Positions 48,601 to 57,093 of a DNA stretch of 64,000 nt are shown here, piece after piece. The stretch lies in contig JANRJV010000016.1 of the NCBI GenBank assembly GCA_033763795.1, positions 4,809 to 68,808 of the forward strand, written 5' to 3'. The notes under the pieces were generated by a model. The model did no database searches, was not told where the DNA came from, and was given only the letters and a program-made list of their open reading frames with translations. A program made the translations under genes and the position numbers. The stretch comes from JAEUIV01 sp033763795. Its GTDB lineage: Bacteria > Planctomycetota > Phycisphaerae > Phycisphaerales > UBA1924. Position 1 is the first letter of the stretch; each line of letters starts with the position of its first letter.

Positions 48601-50124
48601 CTACCTGCCCCGCCCCGCCGCCCCCTCCACCGCAATCTCCCCAAGCGCCGGGTCGCTCGTCAGTAGCACCACCAGGTCCCGACCCCGCCGCACAGGGTCC
48701 GCCGCCCGCACCAGCACCCGCGGCTCAGCCGTCATCCCCGCAGCCCGCGCCGCCTCCATCACCGCCTCCGCCGACCGCGTCGCCACCACCACAGGCCCCG
48801 ACGCCAGCCGCCGCCCCGCCTCCTGAGCGTCCACACGCCGCACATGCGTCCCCAGAAGCGCCTGAAACGCCATGTCCGTGTCCACATCCACCAGCCGCGC
48901 CCGCATCTCCCCGCTCGTCCCCGAAGCCACTTCCATCAGCAGCGCCGTCCGCCGCGCCTCATCTCCCCTCGGCGCCATCACCAGCCCATGCCCAAGCGCC
49001 GCCGCTCCCCCCAGCACCGCGATCGCCCACGCCCCGCCCCACGACCGACCCCCCAGCATCCGCTCCAGCTCACGCGCCGCCAGCAACGCCCCCGCCGGCA
49101 CGATCGGCAGCAGCAGATCCGCCCGCTGATGCGGCGCAATGGAAAAGATCGCCAGCCCCGTCAGGAACCACCCCGCCGCGAACCGCTCCGCTCGCGCGCG
49201 ACCCGCATCATCATCAGGCCGCCTCACCACCCGCACCAGCGCCAGGACCGTCAGCACGCTCCACGGCGCAAACCGACCCAGGTAGTACAGCGCCGGCTTA
49301 TAGAAACCCGACAGCGGCAGCGCGCCCCCGTCGCTCCGCACCGCGTGCCCCACGAGCTCGCGACCGATCACCTTGTCAATGAACGGCTGCCCCGCGCTCC
49401 GCCACGCCAGATAAAACCACGCCCCCGTCACTACAAGAAAGATCAACACCCCAAGCGCATGCTGCCCCGCCCGCCCCGCGCGCAGCCGCTCCGTCGCGCC
49501 CCGCCCCAGCAACGCGTCCCCCAGCAGTCCGCCCGCCGCCAGCACCACCCCGATCGGCCCCTTCGTCAGTGTCACCGCCGCGCACACCGCCCAGAACGCC
49601 GCCCACCGCCCCGCACCGGGCCGCTCCGCCGCACGCCACGCCAGCACCGCCGCCGCCGTCACCAGGCACGCGAACACCGCGTCCGTCCGCGCCAGCGCCA
49701 CGTGCTTGTACCCGTAGCTCGACGCCAAAAACATCACCCCCGCCAGAACACCGCACGTCGCGCCCCACCGCCGCGCCCCCGCCCACGCCGCCAGCAGCGC
49801 CGTCCCCAGCACCGCCGCCGCCGTCGGGCCATACAACGCCAGCCGCGAAAAGCCCCCCGCCAGCAGCGACGCCGCCGCCACCAGCCACGTATACACCGGC
49901 GGCTTCGACGCGATCGCCCCGTTCGTGTCCACCTGAACCAGCCACGAACCGTGCACCAGCACGTCCAGCGCATACAGCGCCGGCCGCGCCTGATCGTTGT
50001 CCGTCAGATCCCAGGGACCGACCGCCCGCGCGCCCGCCAGCACCGCCCACAGCAGCACCAGCACCGCCGCCCCGCGCGCCGGCAGCCGACCCCCCACGCT
50101 CCTTGTCGCCTCAGGCAGTGCCAC
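48601..50124 (-). CDS. GT39/ArnT-like membrane glycosyltransferase
   Basis: 507 residues. Early acidic loop with GPWDLTDNDQARPALYA and SKPPVYTWLVAAASLL, the KPP-x-Y motif of dolichyl- or undecaprenyl-phosphate-sugar transferases, followed by about ten membrane helices up to residue 370 and a soluble C-terminal domain of some 110 residues. The family moves a sugar from a lipid carrier to a protein or lipid A on the outside of the membrane. Acceptor unknown; the neighbouring surface proteins are candidates. Confidence 0.88.
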   Translation of the reverse strand: MALPEATRSVGGRLPARGAAVLVLLWAVLAGARAVGPWDLTDNDQARPALYALDVLVHGSWLVQVDTNGAIASKPPVYTWLVAAASLLAGGFSRLALYGPTAAAVLGTALLAAWAGARRWGATCGVLAGVMFLASSYGYKHVALARTDAVFACLVTAAAVLAWRAAERPGAGRWAAFWAVCAAVTLTKGPIGVVLAAGGLLGDALLGRGATERLRAGRAGQHALGVLIFLVVTGAWFYLAWRSAGQPFIDKVIGRELVGHAVRSDGGALPLSGFYKPALYYLGRFAPWSVLTVLALVRVVRRPDDDAGRARAERFAAGWFLTGLAIFSIAPHQRADLLLPIVPAGALLAARELERMLGGRSWGGAWAIAVLGGAAALGHGLVMAPRGDEARRTALLMEVASGTSGEMRARLVDVDTDMAFQALLGTHVRRVDAQEAGRRLASGPVVVATRSAEAVMEAARAAGMTAEPRVLVRAADPVRRGRDLVVLLTSDPALGEIAVEGAAGRGR

Positions 50125-50142
50125 GCGCCCGAGACTACCCGC

Positions 50143-52542
50143 TCACGGACACTCCCCGCCCCAAGCGCCCAGCACGTCCGCGATGTCGTCGAACGTCACA
50201 ACGTCGTCCGCCGTCGAGTCGCCGGGCCCGCTCCGCCCCGCCTCGTACACCGCCCCCCACGAACGCAGCACCGCCAGCAGATCATCAAAGTCCACAACCC
50301 CGTCGCCGCTCGCGTCCCCCGCGCACCGCGGCGTGCGGAAGCTCGACGCCGCAGGGTCCGACGCCCGCGAGCCCGAAGTGTTGTACGCCGTCACACCCCA
50401 GTGATACATCGTCCGGTACCGCAGAACCCCCGCCGGCACCACCGCCGACGTCCCGCTCACCGTGCGGAAATACACGGGCGACCCCAGCGAAGCATCATCA
50501 TCAATCAGCACAACGTACGACGTCGCCTCGCTCGACGACGTCCATTCCAGCGTGGGCGTCATCGTCTCCAGCGCGCTCCCGCCCGCGATCGACACCAGCC
50601 CGAAGCCGCCCGGCGCAGGCACCGCGTTCCGCACCAGCAGCACGCCCGCGCTCGTCCCCGAGCCCTGCGGCGTGTTCACCGTCACGTCCCGAGGCCCGAA
50701 CGCCGCGTTCGCCGCCACACGCACGCTCAGACCGCTCACCCGGCTCCCCGTCGAGTCCGGCACCGGAATCCCCACGAACTCCACGTCCCCGCCCGACACC
50801 GAGAACTGCCCCGCGCTCGTCACGCCCCGCAGGTTCGACCCGAAAATCTCGACCGGCGCCGTCCGACCCATCACCGCATAGCTCGGCTCCAGCCGCGCGA
50901 TCGTCGTGAGCGCCCCGTGCACCGTCACCCGGATCGTGTCCGTCGCCACCCGACCCCCCGAGTCCGTCACGCGCAGCGTCACAGGGATCACCCCGTTGAA
51001 CGGATACCGCACGCTCGGCTGGGGAGTGTCCAACGTCTCGAACACCCCGTCGCCGTCCAGGTCCCAGTCGTACGACGCCGCCGTCAGAACGCCCCCGTCC
51101 TGCGCAAACGAGTTCACGTCACCCATGAACCAGCACACGTCCATCGCCCGGCAACGCTTGTCCACGCCCGCCACCGCCACCGGCGGCAGCCCCGCTCCAC
51201 CCACGCGCACCGACAGGTCATACAGCTGGACCACCTGCGAGCCCGACGCGTTCGGCCCGATGTCCACCACGCGGACCGTGTACGCCCCCGCCGCCAGCGT
51301 CCCCGCGTTGATCGTCTCCGTCTGACCCGCCGAAAACCCCGGCCCCGTCCGCAGCACCGTCGCCCCCGTCGCGTCCCGCAGCTCCACGCTCAGGTTCCCC
51401 GCCCGCGCCGCGTCCACCAGCGTCTGACCCGTCCCCGTGCACCCCGAATACTGCTGCGCATTCTGGTACGAGCCGCCCGTGGGCGTCACCGAGATCACCA
51501 CGCCCTGCGCGCTCGCCAGCGAGAACCGGAACCAGTCCTCACCCGTGCCGCCCGGCCCGCCCGCACCGTTCGTCGACAGGTTCGCCTCCAGCACCGACCG
51601 CGCCGCCGGCGCCGCCAGCTCGCCCAGGTCCCGCGCCGTCGACGCCGAGTGATTCCCCGAAAAACGGTCACCGTGGCTCCGCCCCGCCCCGCGACGCTCG
51701 TCCACCGTCGTCATGTCGAACGCCGTCGAGAGGAAAGGCTCCATCAGCTTCGTCTGCGTGCAGGGCACGGAGTGGATCATCCCCAGACCGTGACCGTGCT
51801 CGTGCGCCGCCGTGTTCCTCAGGTACCTGTAGTTGTTCTCGGGCCGGTTGAAATAGTTCGCCACAAAGAACGACGTGTTGAAGCACATGTCCCCGCCGCC
51901 GACCCCCGCCAGCCCAAGCTGGTTCGGGAACGCGTTGTACGCAAGAAACGTCGACGTCCCGAAGGGACGACCGCCGATGCGGATGTCCCCGCGCGTCGCC
52001 ACCCGCACCACCGACTGATCCATCGCCGCGCCGTCGTCCGCCACCTCCACGTACTCCAGCCCGCCCGCCCGCCGCCACGACGCCAGCGCCTGCCGGAACA
52101 GCTCACGCCCCCGGTCAAGCTGCTCCGCCCCGAACAGCGCCCGCAGCCGCGCATCCAGGTCGCTGGGCCCCGTCGAACTGATCGCGCTCAGACCCCACGT
52201 CGTTCCATCGGGCACGAAGCTGTACGTCAGCCGCGCCCGCGCCGCCAGGCCGCTCCCGCCCTGCTGGCCGTCCCCGCTCCACACCCGCGTATCCGTATAG
52301 AAACGCTCGTCGGGCTCGCCCTGCGAGGGAGGCAGCGCCCCCGTCTCTTCCAGGATGCGCGCCAGCTCCTCCTCGCTCGTCGACTCCGGAAAACACAGAG
52401 GCGACCGCACCAGCCGCTCCAGCAGCCGCATCCGCTCCGCCCCCGCCCCCGCCCCCGCCCCCTCGCCGCTTGTGCCCGTCCACACGGGACCGCCCCCGGC
52501 CCCGAGCAACGCCAGCGCCGCCGACACCGTCATCGAATTCAT
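50143..52542 (-). CDS. Secreted metzincin-type metallopeptidase with PKD-like and dockerin-like domains
   Basis: 799 residues from the second of two adjacent ATGs (52542; GGAG 7 nt upstream). A short signal-like segment (TVSAALALLGAGGG) opens the protein. The zinc site HEHGHGLGMIH (HExxHxxGxxH) starts at residue 247 and is complete, with a preceding propeptide-like region. C-terminal to it are a pre-peptidase-C-like beta domain, a PKD-like domain (YDWDLDGDGVF), an IPT-like domain (MGRTAPVEIFGSNLRG), a fibronectin-like segment, and an EF-hand pair (GDASGDGVVDFDDLLAVL, STADDVVTFDDIADVLGAW) ending GGECP. The latter resembles the dockerin-like C-terminal anchor found in Phycisphaerae. An extracellular protease is likely. 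Confidence 0.87.
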   Translation of the reverse strand: MNSMTVSAALALLGAGGGPVWTGTSGEGAGAGAGAERMRLLERLVRSPLCFPESTSEEELARILEETGALPPSQGEPDERFYTDTRVWSGDGQQGGSGLAARARLTYSFVPDGTTWGLSAISSTGPSDLDARLRALFGAEQLDRGRELFRQALASWRRAGGLEYVEVADDGAAMDQSVVRVATRGDIRIGGRPFGTSTFLAYNAFPNQLGLAGVGGGDMCFNTSFFVANYFNRPENNYRYLRNTAAHEHGHGLGMIHSVPCTQTKLMEPFLSTAFDMTTVDERRGAGRSHGDRFSGNHSASTARDLGELAAPAARSVLEANLSTNGAGGPGGTGEDWFRFSLASAQGVVISVTPTGGSYQNAQQYSGCTGTGQTLVDAARAGNLSVELRDATGATVLRTGPGFSAGQTETINAGTLAAGAYTVRVVDIGPNASGSQVVQLYDLSVRVGGAGLPPVAVAGVDKRCRAMDVCWFMGDVNSFAQDGGVLTAASYDWDLDGDGVFETLDTPQPSVRYPFNGVIPVTLRVTDSGGRVATDTIRVTVHGALTTIARLEPSYAVMGRTAPVEIFGSNLRGVTSAGQFSVSGGDVEFVGIPVPDSTGSRVSGLSVRVAANAAFGPRDVTVNTPQGSGTSAGVLLVRNAVPAPGGFGLVSIAGGSALETMTPTLEWTSSSEATSYVVLIDDDASLGSPVYFRTVSGTSAVVPAGVLRYRTMYHWGVTAYNTSGSRASDPAASSFRTPRCAGDASGDGVVDFDDLLAVLRSWGAVYEAGRSGPGDSTADDVVTFDDIADVLGAWGGECP

Positions 52543-52673
52543 CATCAGTCTCCACGAACAGCCGCAAGGCCGAGCGCCGCGCCGGCAGGCGCACGCCCCG
52601 CACGACCGCTCACAGCAGTACGCACCGTCCGGGCCCAAGGGTGCAGCCGTCCGCCCGCCTCGCCTTCACGCCA

Positions 52674-55600
52674 TCAGGGCGCCACCGCGCCCCACGCCGC
52701 GATCGACAGCGCCGCCATCCCGCCCGCGTTCGTGAACGTCCCGCCCACCGTCAGCCGCCGCGCCGCGTCCGCACCCGGAATCAGCGCCAAGACGTTCCCG
52801 CCCGTCACGCCGGGCCCGACCGGCAGCCACCGCCCCGTCGCCGTGAACTGCGCGATCCGCGACGCCGGAAGCCCCCCCGCGTTCGAGAACGTGCCGCCCA
52901 CGAACAGCGACGCCGGCTGACCCACCTCGTTCCCGTCCAGGTCCAGCCTCGCCAGCGCACGCACCGTCCCGTCAACCCCGTCCGTGTCCGTTCCCAGACG
53001 AGTAAAGAACGAACCGTCCCACATCATGATGTTGTTCACCGGCGTCGGACCCCCCAGAGTGATGTCGCCGCCCAGCACGATCACCGGCTGACGTTCCCCG
53101 CCCCCATCGGGATCGAACTCGACCATGGCTCGAACCGCGTCCCCTGCCTGCGGTAAACCGGCCACAAGTCCGGCCGCCCCGAACGAAGGCGTCAGCTGCG
53201 GCGACCACTCCGACCCGTCCCAGCGCGCAAACCGGTTCACCTGCTTGCCCGCCGCCGTCACGAAGCTCCCCCCCACGTACAAACCGGGCTCCAGCGCCCC
53301 GAACCGCTGACCGAGAACCAGCATCGAGAAAACATCCCCCCCGTCGACACCCACCCCCTGCGTGCCCGCGTCGCGCACCGCCTGCCACCGCCCCGCCTGC
53401 CACCGCGCAATCCTGCCCAGCGGCACCGTGTTCGTCCCGTCGCTCGAGAACGAACCGCCCGCGTACAGCTGACCATCGAACACCGCCAGCGCATGGACCT
53501 CCCCGTTCACCCCCGCACCCATGGGCTCCCAGCTGCTCCCGGTCCAACGCGCCACGTTCCGCGCGCTCACAACCGTCCCGGTCGTGTTCGCCCCGTCAAA
53601 CACGCCGCCCGCCACCAGCCGGTCCGCGTTCCCGTCGCGGAACACCGTCAGAGCGTTGATCCGCCGCCCCGCACCGCTCACGCCCCCGCCGCGCAGACGC
53701 TCCCACGCCGGGATCGCCTCCATCTGGTTCGCCCGAACGCGACGCCGCACGATCGCGTCCGCCGTCAGCGCCGCGCCGTTCGCCGCCGTCAGGTCGCCCG
53801 CCGCGTAGATGTACGGCTGGTCCCCGTCACCCGCGATGTTCACCCGCCGCGTCTCCAGCAGCGCGTTCACGTTCCCGGTGATCCCACCCGAAACCGTCGT
53901 CCAGTTGTACACGTTCCCCGAGAGCGCCACGCGGAAAACCTTCGTCTCGTCCGCCGCAGGCACCGTCGCGCAGGGCTTCCGCTTCACCGTGATCACAACC
54001 TGGCTCTGCACCGTCCCCGTCCCCACGCCCGTCATCCGCAGCGCGAACTCGAACGACGAAGGCGGCGCGTCGGGCTCAGGCGCCGGGACCACCAGCGGGA
54101 ACGTCGGCCTCTGCCGGAACTCGAACGCCGTCGTCGCCGCCGCGAACTCGACCGACTGAACCTCGAACTCGTCGTTCCCGACGTTCACAACCTTGAACAC
54201 GCGGTCCTCGCCCGGCGCACCCGCCGTCACCGCCCCCAGAAACGCCGGCCGGTCCTCGGACACCGAACCCGGCTCCTCGTCCAGCGTCACACGCGCGTTG
54301 ATCACCGCCTGCGAATACGTCGTCAGCAGCCCCGCTTGGAACCGCCGGCTCGACCCGCACACACCAGATGGCCCCGTCACGTTCGTCGCGTTCGTGCAGA
54401 ACGACAGCGTCGCCCGCGCAATGCCCCCCGTCGTCCGCCGCACCCGAACCTGCAGCTGCACCGACTGCCCCTCAGGAATCAGCGAGTTCACCGGCGGCGT
54501 GACGAACGTGTACTCCGACCCCGTCGTCTCCAGCGTGATCGCACTCACGTCCAGCGGCGGCGGCGCAGGGTCCGACATGCTCAGCCGGTTCAGATGCCGG
54601 ATCGTGATCGTCCGCTGCTCGCACTCGCCGCTCTGAGGCGAACCGAAGTTCAGCGTCCCGCCCGACGAGATCACCGTCGCACCCTCCGCCACCTCGATCA
54701 GCACGCGCGGCGGCGCCGCCGTGAACGAACCCTTCAGGTTCACCGTGAACAGACCCTCGTCCTCGTCCCCGCTCACGATCGTCAGCACGCCCCCGACCTC
54801 GCCCGTCGGCAACGTCGACGTCGCACGCACCCGCACCGACAGCCGGCCCAGAGGGTCGATGAACGTCGGCGCAGGATTCGTGTCCAGCGCATACCCCGTG
54901 CCCGTCAGCCGGATCTCGGGAATGTCCAGCACGTCGCCTCCCTGGTTCCGCATCGTCACCGTCAGCAGCGTCCCCGCGGAAGCCCCCGCCGTCGCCGTGA
55001 ACTCGACCGTGTCCCCCGACACCAGCTCCCGCGACCCGCTGAACACCGCCAGCTCGGGCAGCGGCGAGAGCACCTGCCCGCTCAAGCCCACCTCGACGCC
55101 CCGCAGCTGCTCGCCCGCCTCAGGGAACCGCAGCGTCCCGCTCGGAGCCAGCGTCGCACCCGCGTCGCCCACCATCTCCACCCGGAAGCTCGTCGTGCCG
55201 TTCCGACCCAGACGGCTCCGCGGCTGCCGCGTCACCTCGAACCCCTCGCCCGAAACCTCGACCTCGCCGATCGACACAGTCCCGCGCGAACGGTTCGTGA
55301 TCGTGAACAAGCGCTCGACCCCGAACCCGTCAAACGTGACCCCGTAATCGATCATCGCGCCGTCCCGCAGCAGCTGACCCTCGCTGAACAGGCTCACCCC
55401 CGTCGCCGCCGCGCTGACCGTCCCCGCCAGCGGCACAGTGAAGTCGGGCGTGTCACGATCGTTCGACAGCAGCCGCAGCTCGCCCGTCTGCTCCCCGGCC
55501 GACTCGCCCGTCATCGAAACCGAGATCGTCAGCCGGCGCCCGGGCCTCAGCGTCGCCGCCGCGCCGGAACGAACGCGGAATCCGCTCCCCGAAACCTCCG

Positions 55601-56228
55601 CCCCCCGGAACGAAAGGCTCGCGTTCCCCGTGTTACGCACCGTCAGCGTCCGGCTCGCCGTCCGGCCCTGCGCGATCGTCCCGAACGACACCGCCTCGTC
55701 CTGACCGCTCGAAAGCTCCTCCGTCCCCAGCAGCACCGAGATGTTCGGCGCCACGGGCGTCACCGTCGCCGTCAGCGTCAGATCGAACTGCGTCTCATCA
55801 GGGTCCGCCGAGCGGATCGAGATCACGCTCGTCGCGGTCCCCGTCGCCGTGCCGCTGGGAAGCTCCACACGCACCGCCGTCCGCTCCCCCGGCCCCAGCA
55901 CGCCCCCCGGATCGCCGATCACGCGGAAAGGACCCGTGATCAGCACCCGGAACACATCAAGATCATCCGACCCCTCGTTCACCACCGTCAGCGTCCGGAC
56001 CAGCGGCCGGTCCTCACGCACCGACCCGAAGCTCACCTGCTGACCCCCCAGCAGCGACGTGCGACCGATCCGCACGCCGATGTCCGGCACCGCAAACGCC
56101 GTCGACGTCAGCAGCGCCACCAGCAGCCCCGGCAACACCCCAGGACGCCCAATCCTGAGCACGCCCGCCCGCAGCCAGTCCAGCACAAACGAACAAACAG
56201 CCTTGCACGAAGTGGGGGCAGGGGCCAT
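52674..56228 (-). CDS. Large choice-of-anchor D surface protein with propeller-like end
   Basis: 1184 residues from the ATG at 56228 (GGAG 6 nt upstream). A signal segment lies near residues 31-47 (PGLLVALLTSTAFAVPD). Residues about 48-740 hold five or six Ig-like choice-of-anchor D repeats, with the recurring pattern V-S-F-G then R-T-L-T-V-x-N-x-G (for example VSFGTIAQGRTASRTLTVRN, then SGSGFRV). Residues about 745-1184 have repeating GG-x-F motifs (GGSFSSDGTN, VGGTFSNAGGLPASRIAQF, VGGTFTNAGGMAALSIAAW) typical of a beta-propeller. Probably cell-surface or secreted; no enzyme site seen. No anchor sequence is visible at the C-terminus. Confidence 0.83.
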   Translation of the reverse strand: MAPAPTSCKAVCSFVLDWLRAGVLRIGRPGVLPGLLVALLTSTAFAVPDIGVRIGRTSLLGGQQVSFGSVREDRPLVRTLTVVNEGSDDLDVFRVLITGPFRVIGDPGGVLGPGERTAVRVELPSGTATGTATSVISIRSADPDETQFDLTLTATVTPVAPNISVLLGTEELSSGQDEAVSFGTIAQGRTASRTLTVRNTGNASLSFRGAEVSGSGFRVRSGAAATLRPGRRLTISVSMTGESAGEQTGELRLLSNDRDTPDFTVPLAGTVSAAATGVSLFSEGQLLRDGAMIDYGVTFDGFGVERLFTITNRSRGTVSIGEVEVSGEGFEVTRQPRSRLGRNGTTSFRVEMVGDAGATLAPSGTLRFPEAGEQLRGVEVGLSGQVLSPLPELAVFSGSRELVSGDTVEFTATAGASAGTLLTVTMRNQGGDVLDIPEIRLTGTGYALDTNPAPTFIDPLGRLSVRVRATSTLPTGEVGGVLTIVSGDEDEGLFTVNLKGSFTAAPPRVLIEVAEGATVISSGGTLNFGSPQSGECEQRTITIRHLNRLSMSDPAPPPLDVSAITLETTGSEYTFVTPPVNSLIPEGQSVQLQVRVRRTTGGIARATLSFCTNATNVTGPSGVCGSSRRFQAGLLTTYSQAVINARVTLDEEPGSVSEDRPAFLGAVTAGAPGEDRVFKVVNVGNDEFEVQSVEFAAATTAFEFRQRPTFPLVVPAPEPDAPPSSFEFALRMTGVGTGTVQSQVVITVKRKPCATVPAADETKVFRVALSGNVYNWTTVSGGITGNVNALLETRRVNIAGDGDQPYIYAAGDLTAANGAALTADAIVRRRVRANQMEAIPAWERLRGGGVSGAGRRINALTVFRDGNADRLVAGGVFDGANTTGTVVSARNVARWTGSSWEPMGAGVNGEVHALAVFDGQLYAGGSFSSDGTNTVPLGRIARWQAGRWQAVRDAGTQGVGVDGGDVFSMLVLGQRFGALEPGLYVGGSFVTAAGKQVNRFARWDGSEWSPQLTPSFGAAGLVAGLPQAGDAVRAMVEFDPDGGGERQPVIVLGGDITLGGPTPVNNIMMWDGSFFTRLGTDTDGVDGTVRALARLDLDGNEVGQPASLFVGGTFSNAGGLPASRIAQFTATGRWLPVGPGVTGGNVLALIPGADAARRLTVGGTFTNAGGMAALSIAAWGAVAP

Positions 56229-56374
56229 CAAGCGTCTCCGGCGCGTGGAAGATCAATCAGAGACAGGGGTTACGGTGAAAAAACTACCACATCCCGGTCC
56301 CAGAACCAATCCTCCCGTCCAAACATCCCGCTCCGCCCCAACCGGACCCGACCCGCCCCCCCGCATCAACCCCC

Positions 56375-56410
56375 AAAACGACAACCGCCCCCGGCAAACG
56401 CCAAGGGCGG
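56375..56410 (-). terminator. Intrinsic terminator after the tRNA-Gln gene
   Basis: Minus strand: CCGCCC ... GGC GTTT GCC ... GGGCGG forms a hairpin with an inner and an outer stem, followed by TTGTCGTTTT. It starts about 10 nt after the tRNA 3' end, so it probably ends that transcript. Confidence 0.65.
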
Positions 56411-56418
56411 CTACTGAA

Positions 56419-56489
56419 TTGGGGATCTAGGATTCGAACCTAGACTAAGTGAGTCAGAGTCACTCGTGCTACCGTTACACCAATCCCCA
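56419..56489 (-). tRNA. tRNA-Gln (anticodon CTG)
   Basis: 71 nt with full cloverleaf. Acceptor TGGGGAT pairs with ATCCCCA. The anticodon stem AGTGA/TCACT holds the loop CTCTGAC with anticodon CTG. The T arm is CTAGG/CCTAG around TTCGAAT. The 3' CCA is not encoded. It stands between two protein genes with a terminator after it. Confidence 0.95.
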
Positions 56490-56609
56490 GCGGGCCCGCG
56501 ATTGTATCGGCCCGGGCCAACGGGGCAAGCAGGGGCGACTCCCTCCCATTCCGGCCGCCGCCACCCCGCGGCAGGCCCTCGCCGGGATCACTCCACACCC
56601 CAAACGCGC

Positions 56610-56852
56610 TCAGGAACCCGTCGGACGGGGCTGCATGGGCCGCGCCAGAGGCCGCGCACGCAGCGGAGCCGGAACAGGCACACCCCCAGCTTTCGCCACA
56701 GGGCCCCCGATCGTCGCGCTCTGGGACGTCGCCGGAACCGGCGCCGGCGCCGCGGGCGGCTGCAGACGACGGTTCCGCGCCGCATCGATCGACTGGTCCA
56801 TCTTCCGCAGAATCGTGCGGACCTTCGACAGAGATTCCGGTGAGTTCGCCAC
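56610..56852 (-). CDS. Small protein of unknown function
   Basis: 80 residues from a GTG at 56852 with GGAGG 7 nt upstream (TGGAGGATGAGCCGTG). The N-terminal half is helical (SLSKVRTILRKMDQSIDAAR), the rest is Pro/Ala/Arg-rich and probably disordered. No signal peptide or membrane segment. The ribosome site, position in a 600-bp gap and codon use like its minus-strand neighbours support a real gene. It is divergent from the ABC operon and I do not recognise a family. Confidence 0.65.
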   Translation of the reverse strand: MANSPESLSKVRTILRKMDQSIDAARNRRLQPPAAPAPVPATSQSATIGGPVAKAGGVPVPAPLRARPLARPMQPRPTGS

Positions 56853-57007
56853 GGCTCATCCTCCAGGTGCGGACAGGGCTATCGGCCCCGCCCCGCGCGC
56901 AGTGGAGCCCCACACAACTTCAAACACTCGAACACCCCGCGACGTGCGCGGTCATGCCACAAACTCGTTCCGCGACGACTGGTCGGATTCTGCGGCCTGG
57001 TGAAGCG

Positions 57008-57036
57008 TTGGCGTCCGCGCGGGCAACGACTACACT
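57008..57036 (+). promoter_or_regulatory. Probable promoter of the ABC transporter operon
   Basis: TTGGCG at 57008-57013, 17-nt spacer, TACACT at 57031-57036, ending 57 nt before the GTG start. It is the best -35/-10 pair in the window. No operator-like inverted repeat was seen beside it. Confidence 0.5.
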
Positions 57037-57093
57037 CGCGCCGCGGGATACAGCCGACACCACCAGCCATCACCCGCACCCACGGAGGCCTCA

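Noticed and set aside
48844..52920. 1358-codon open frame on the plus strand
   Set aside because: Arg/His/Pro-rich antisense of the glycosyltransferase and metallopeptidase genes. It has no recognisable motif.
53493..56417. 974-codon open frame on the plus strand
   Set aside because: It is antisense to the choice-of-anchor D gene and runs into the tRNA region; composition is not protein-like.
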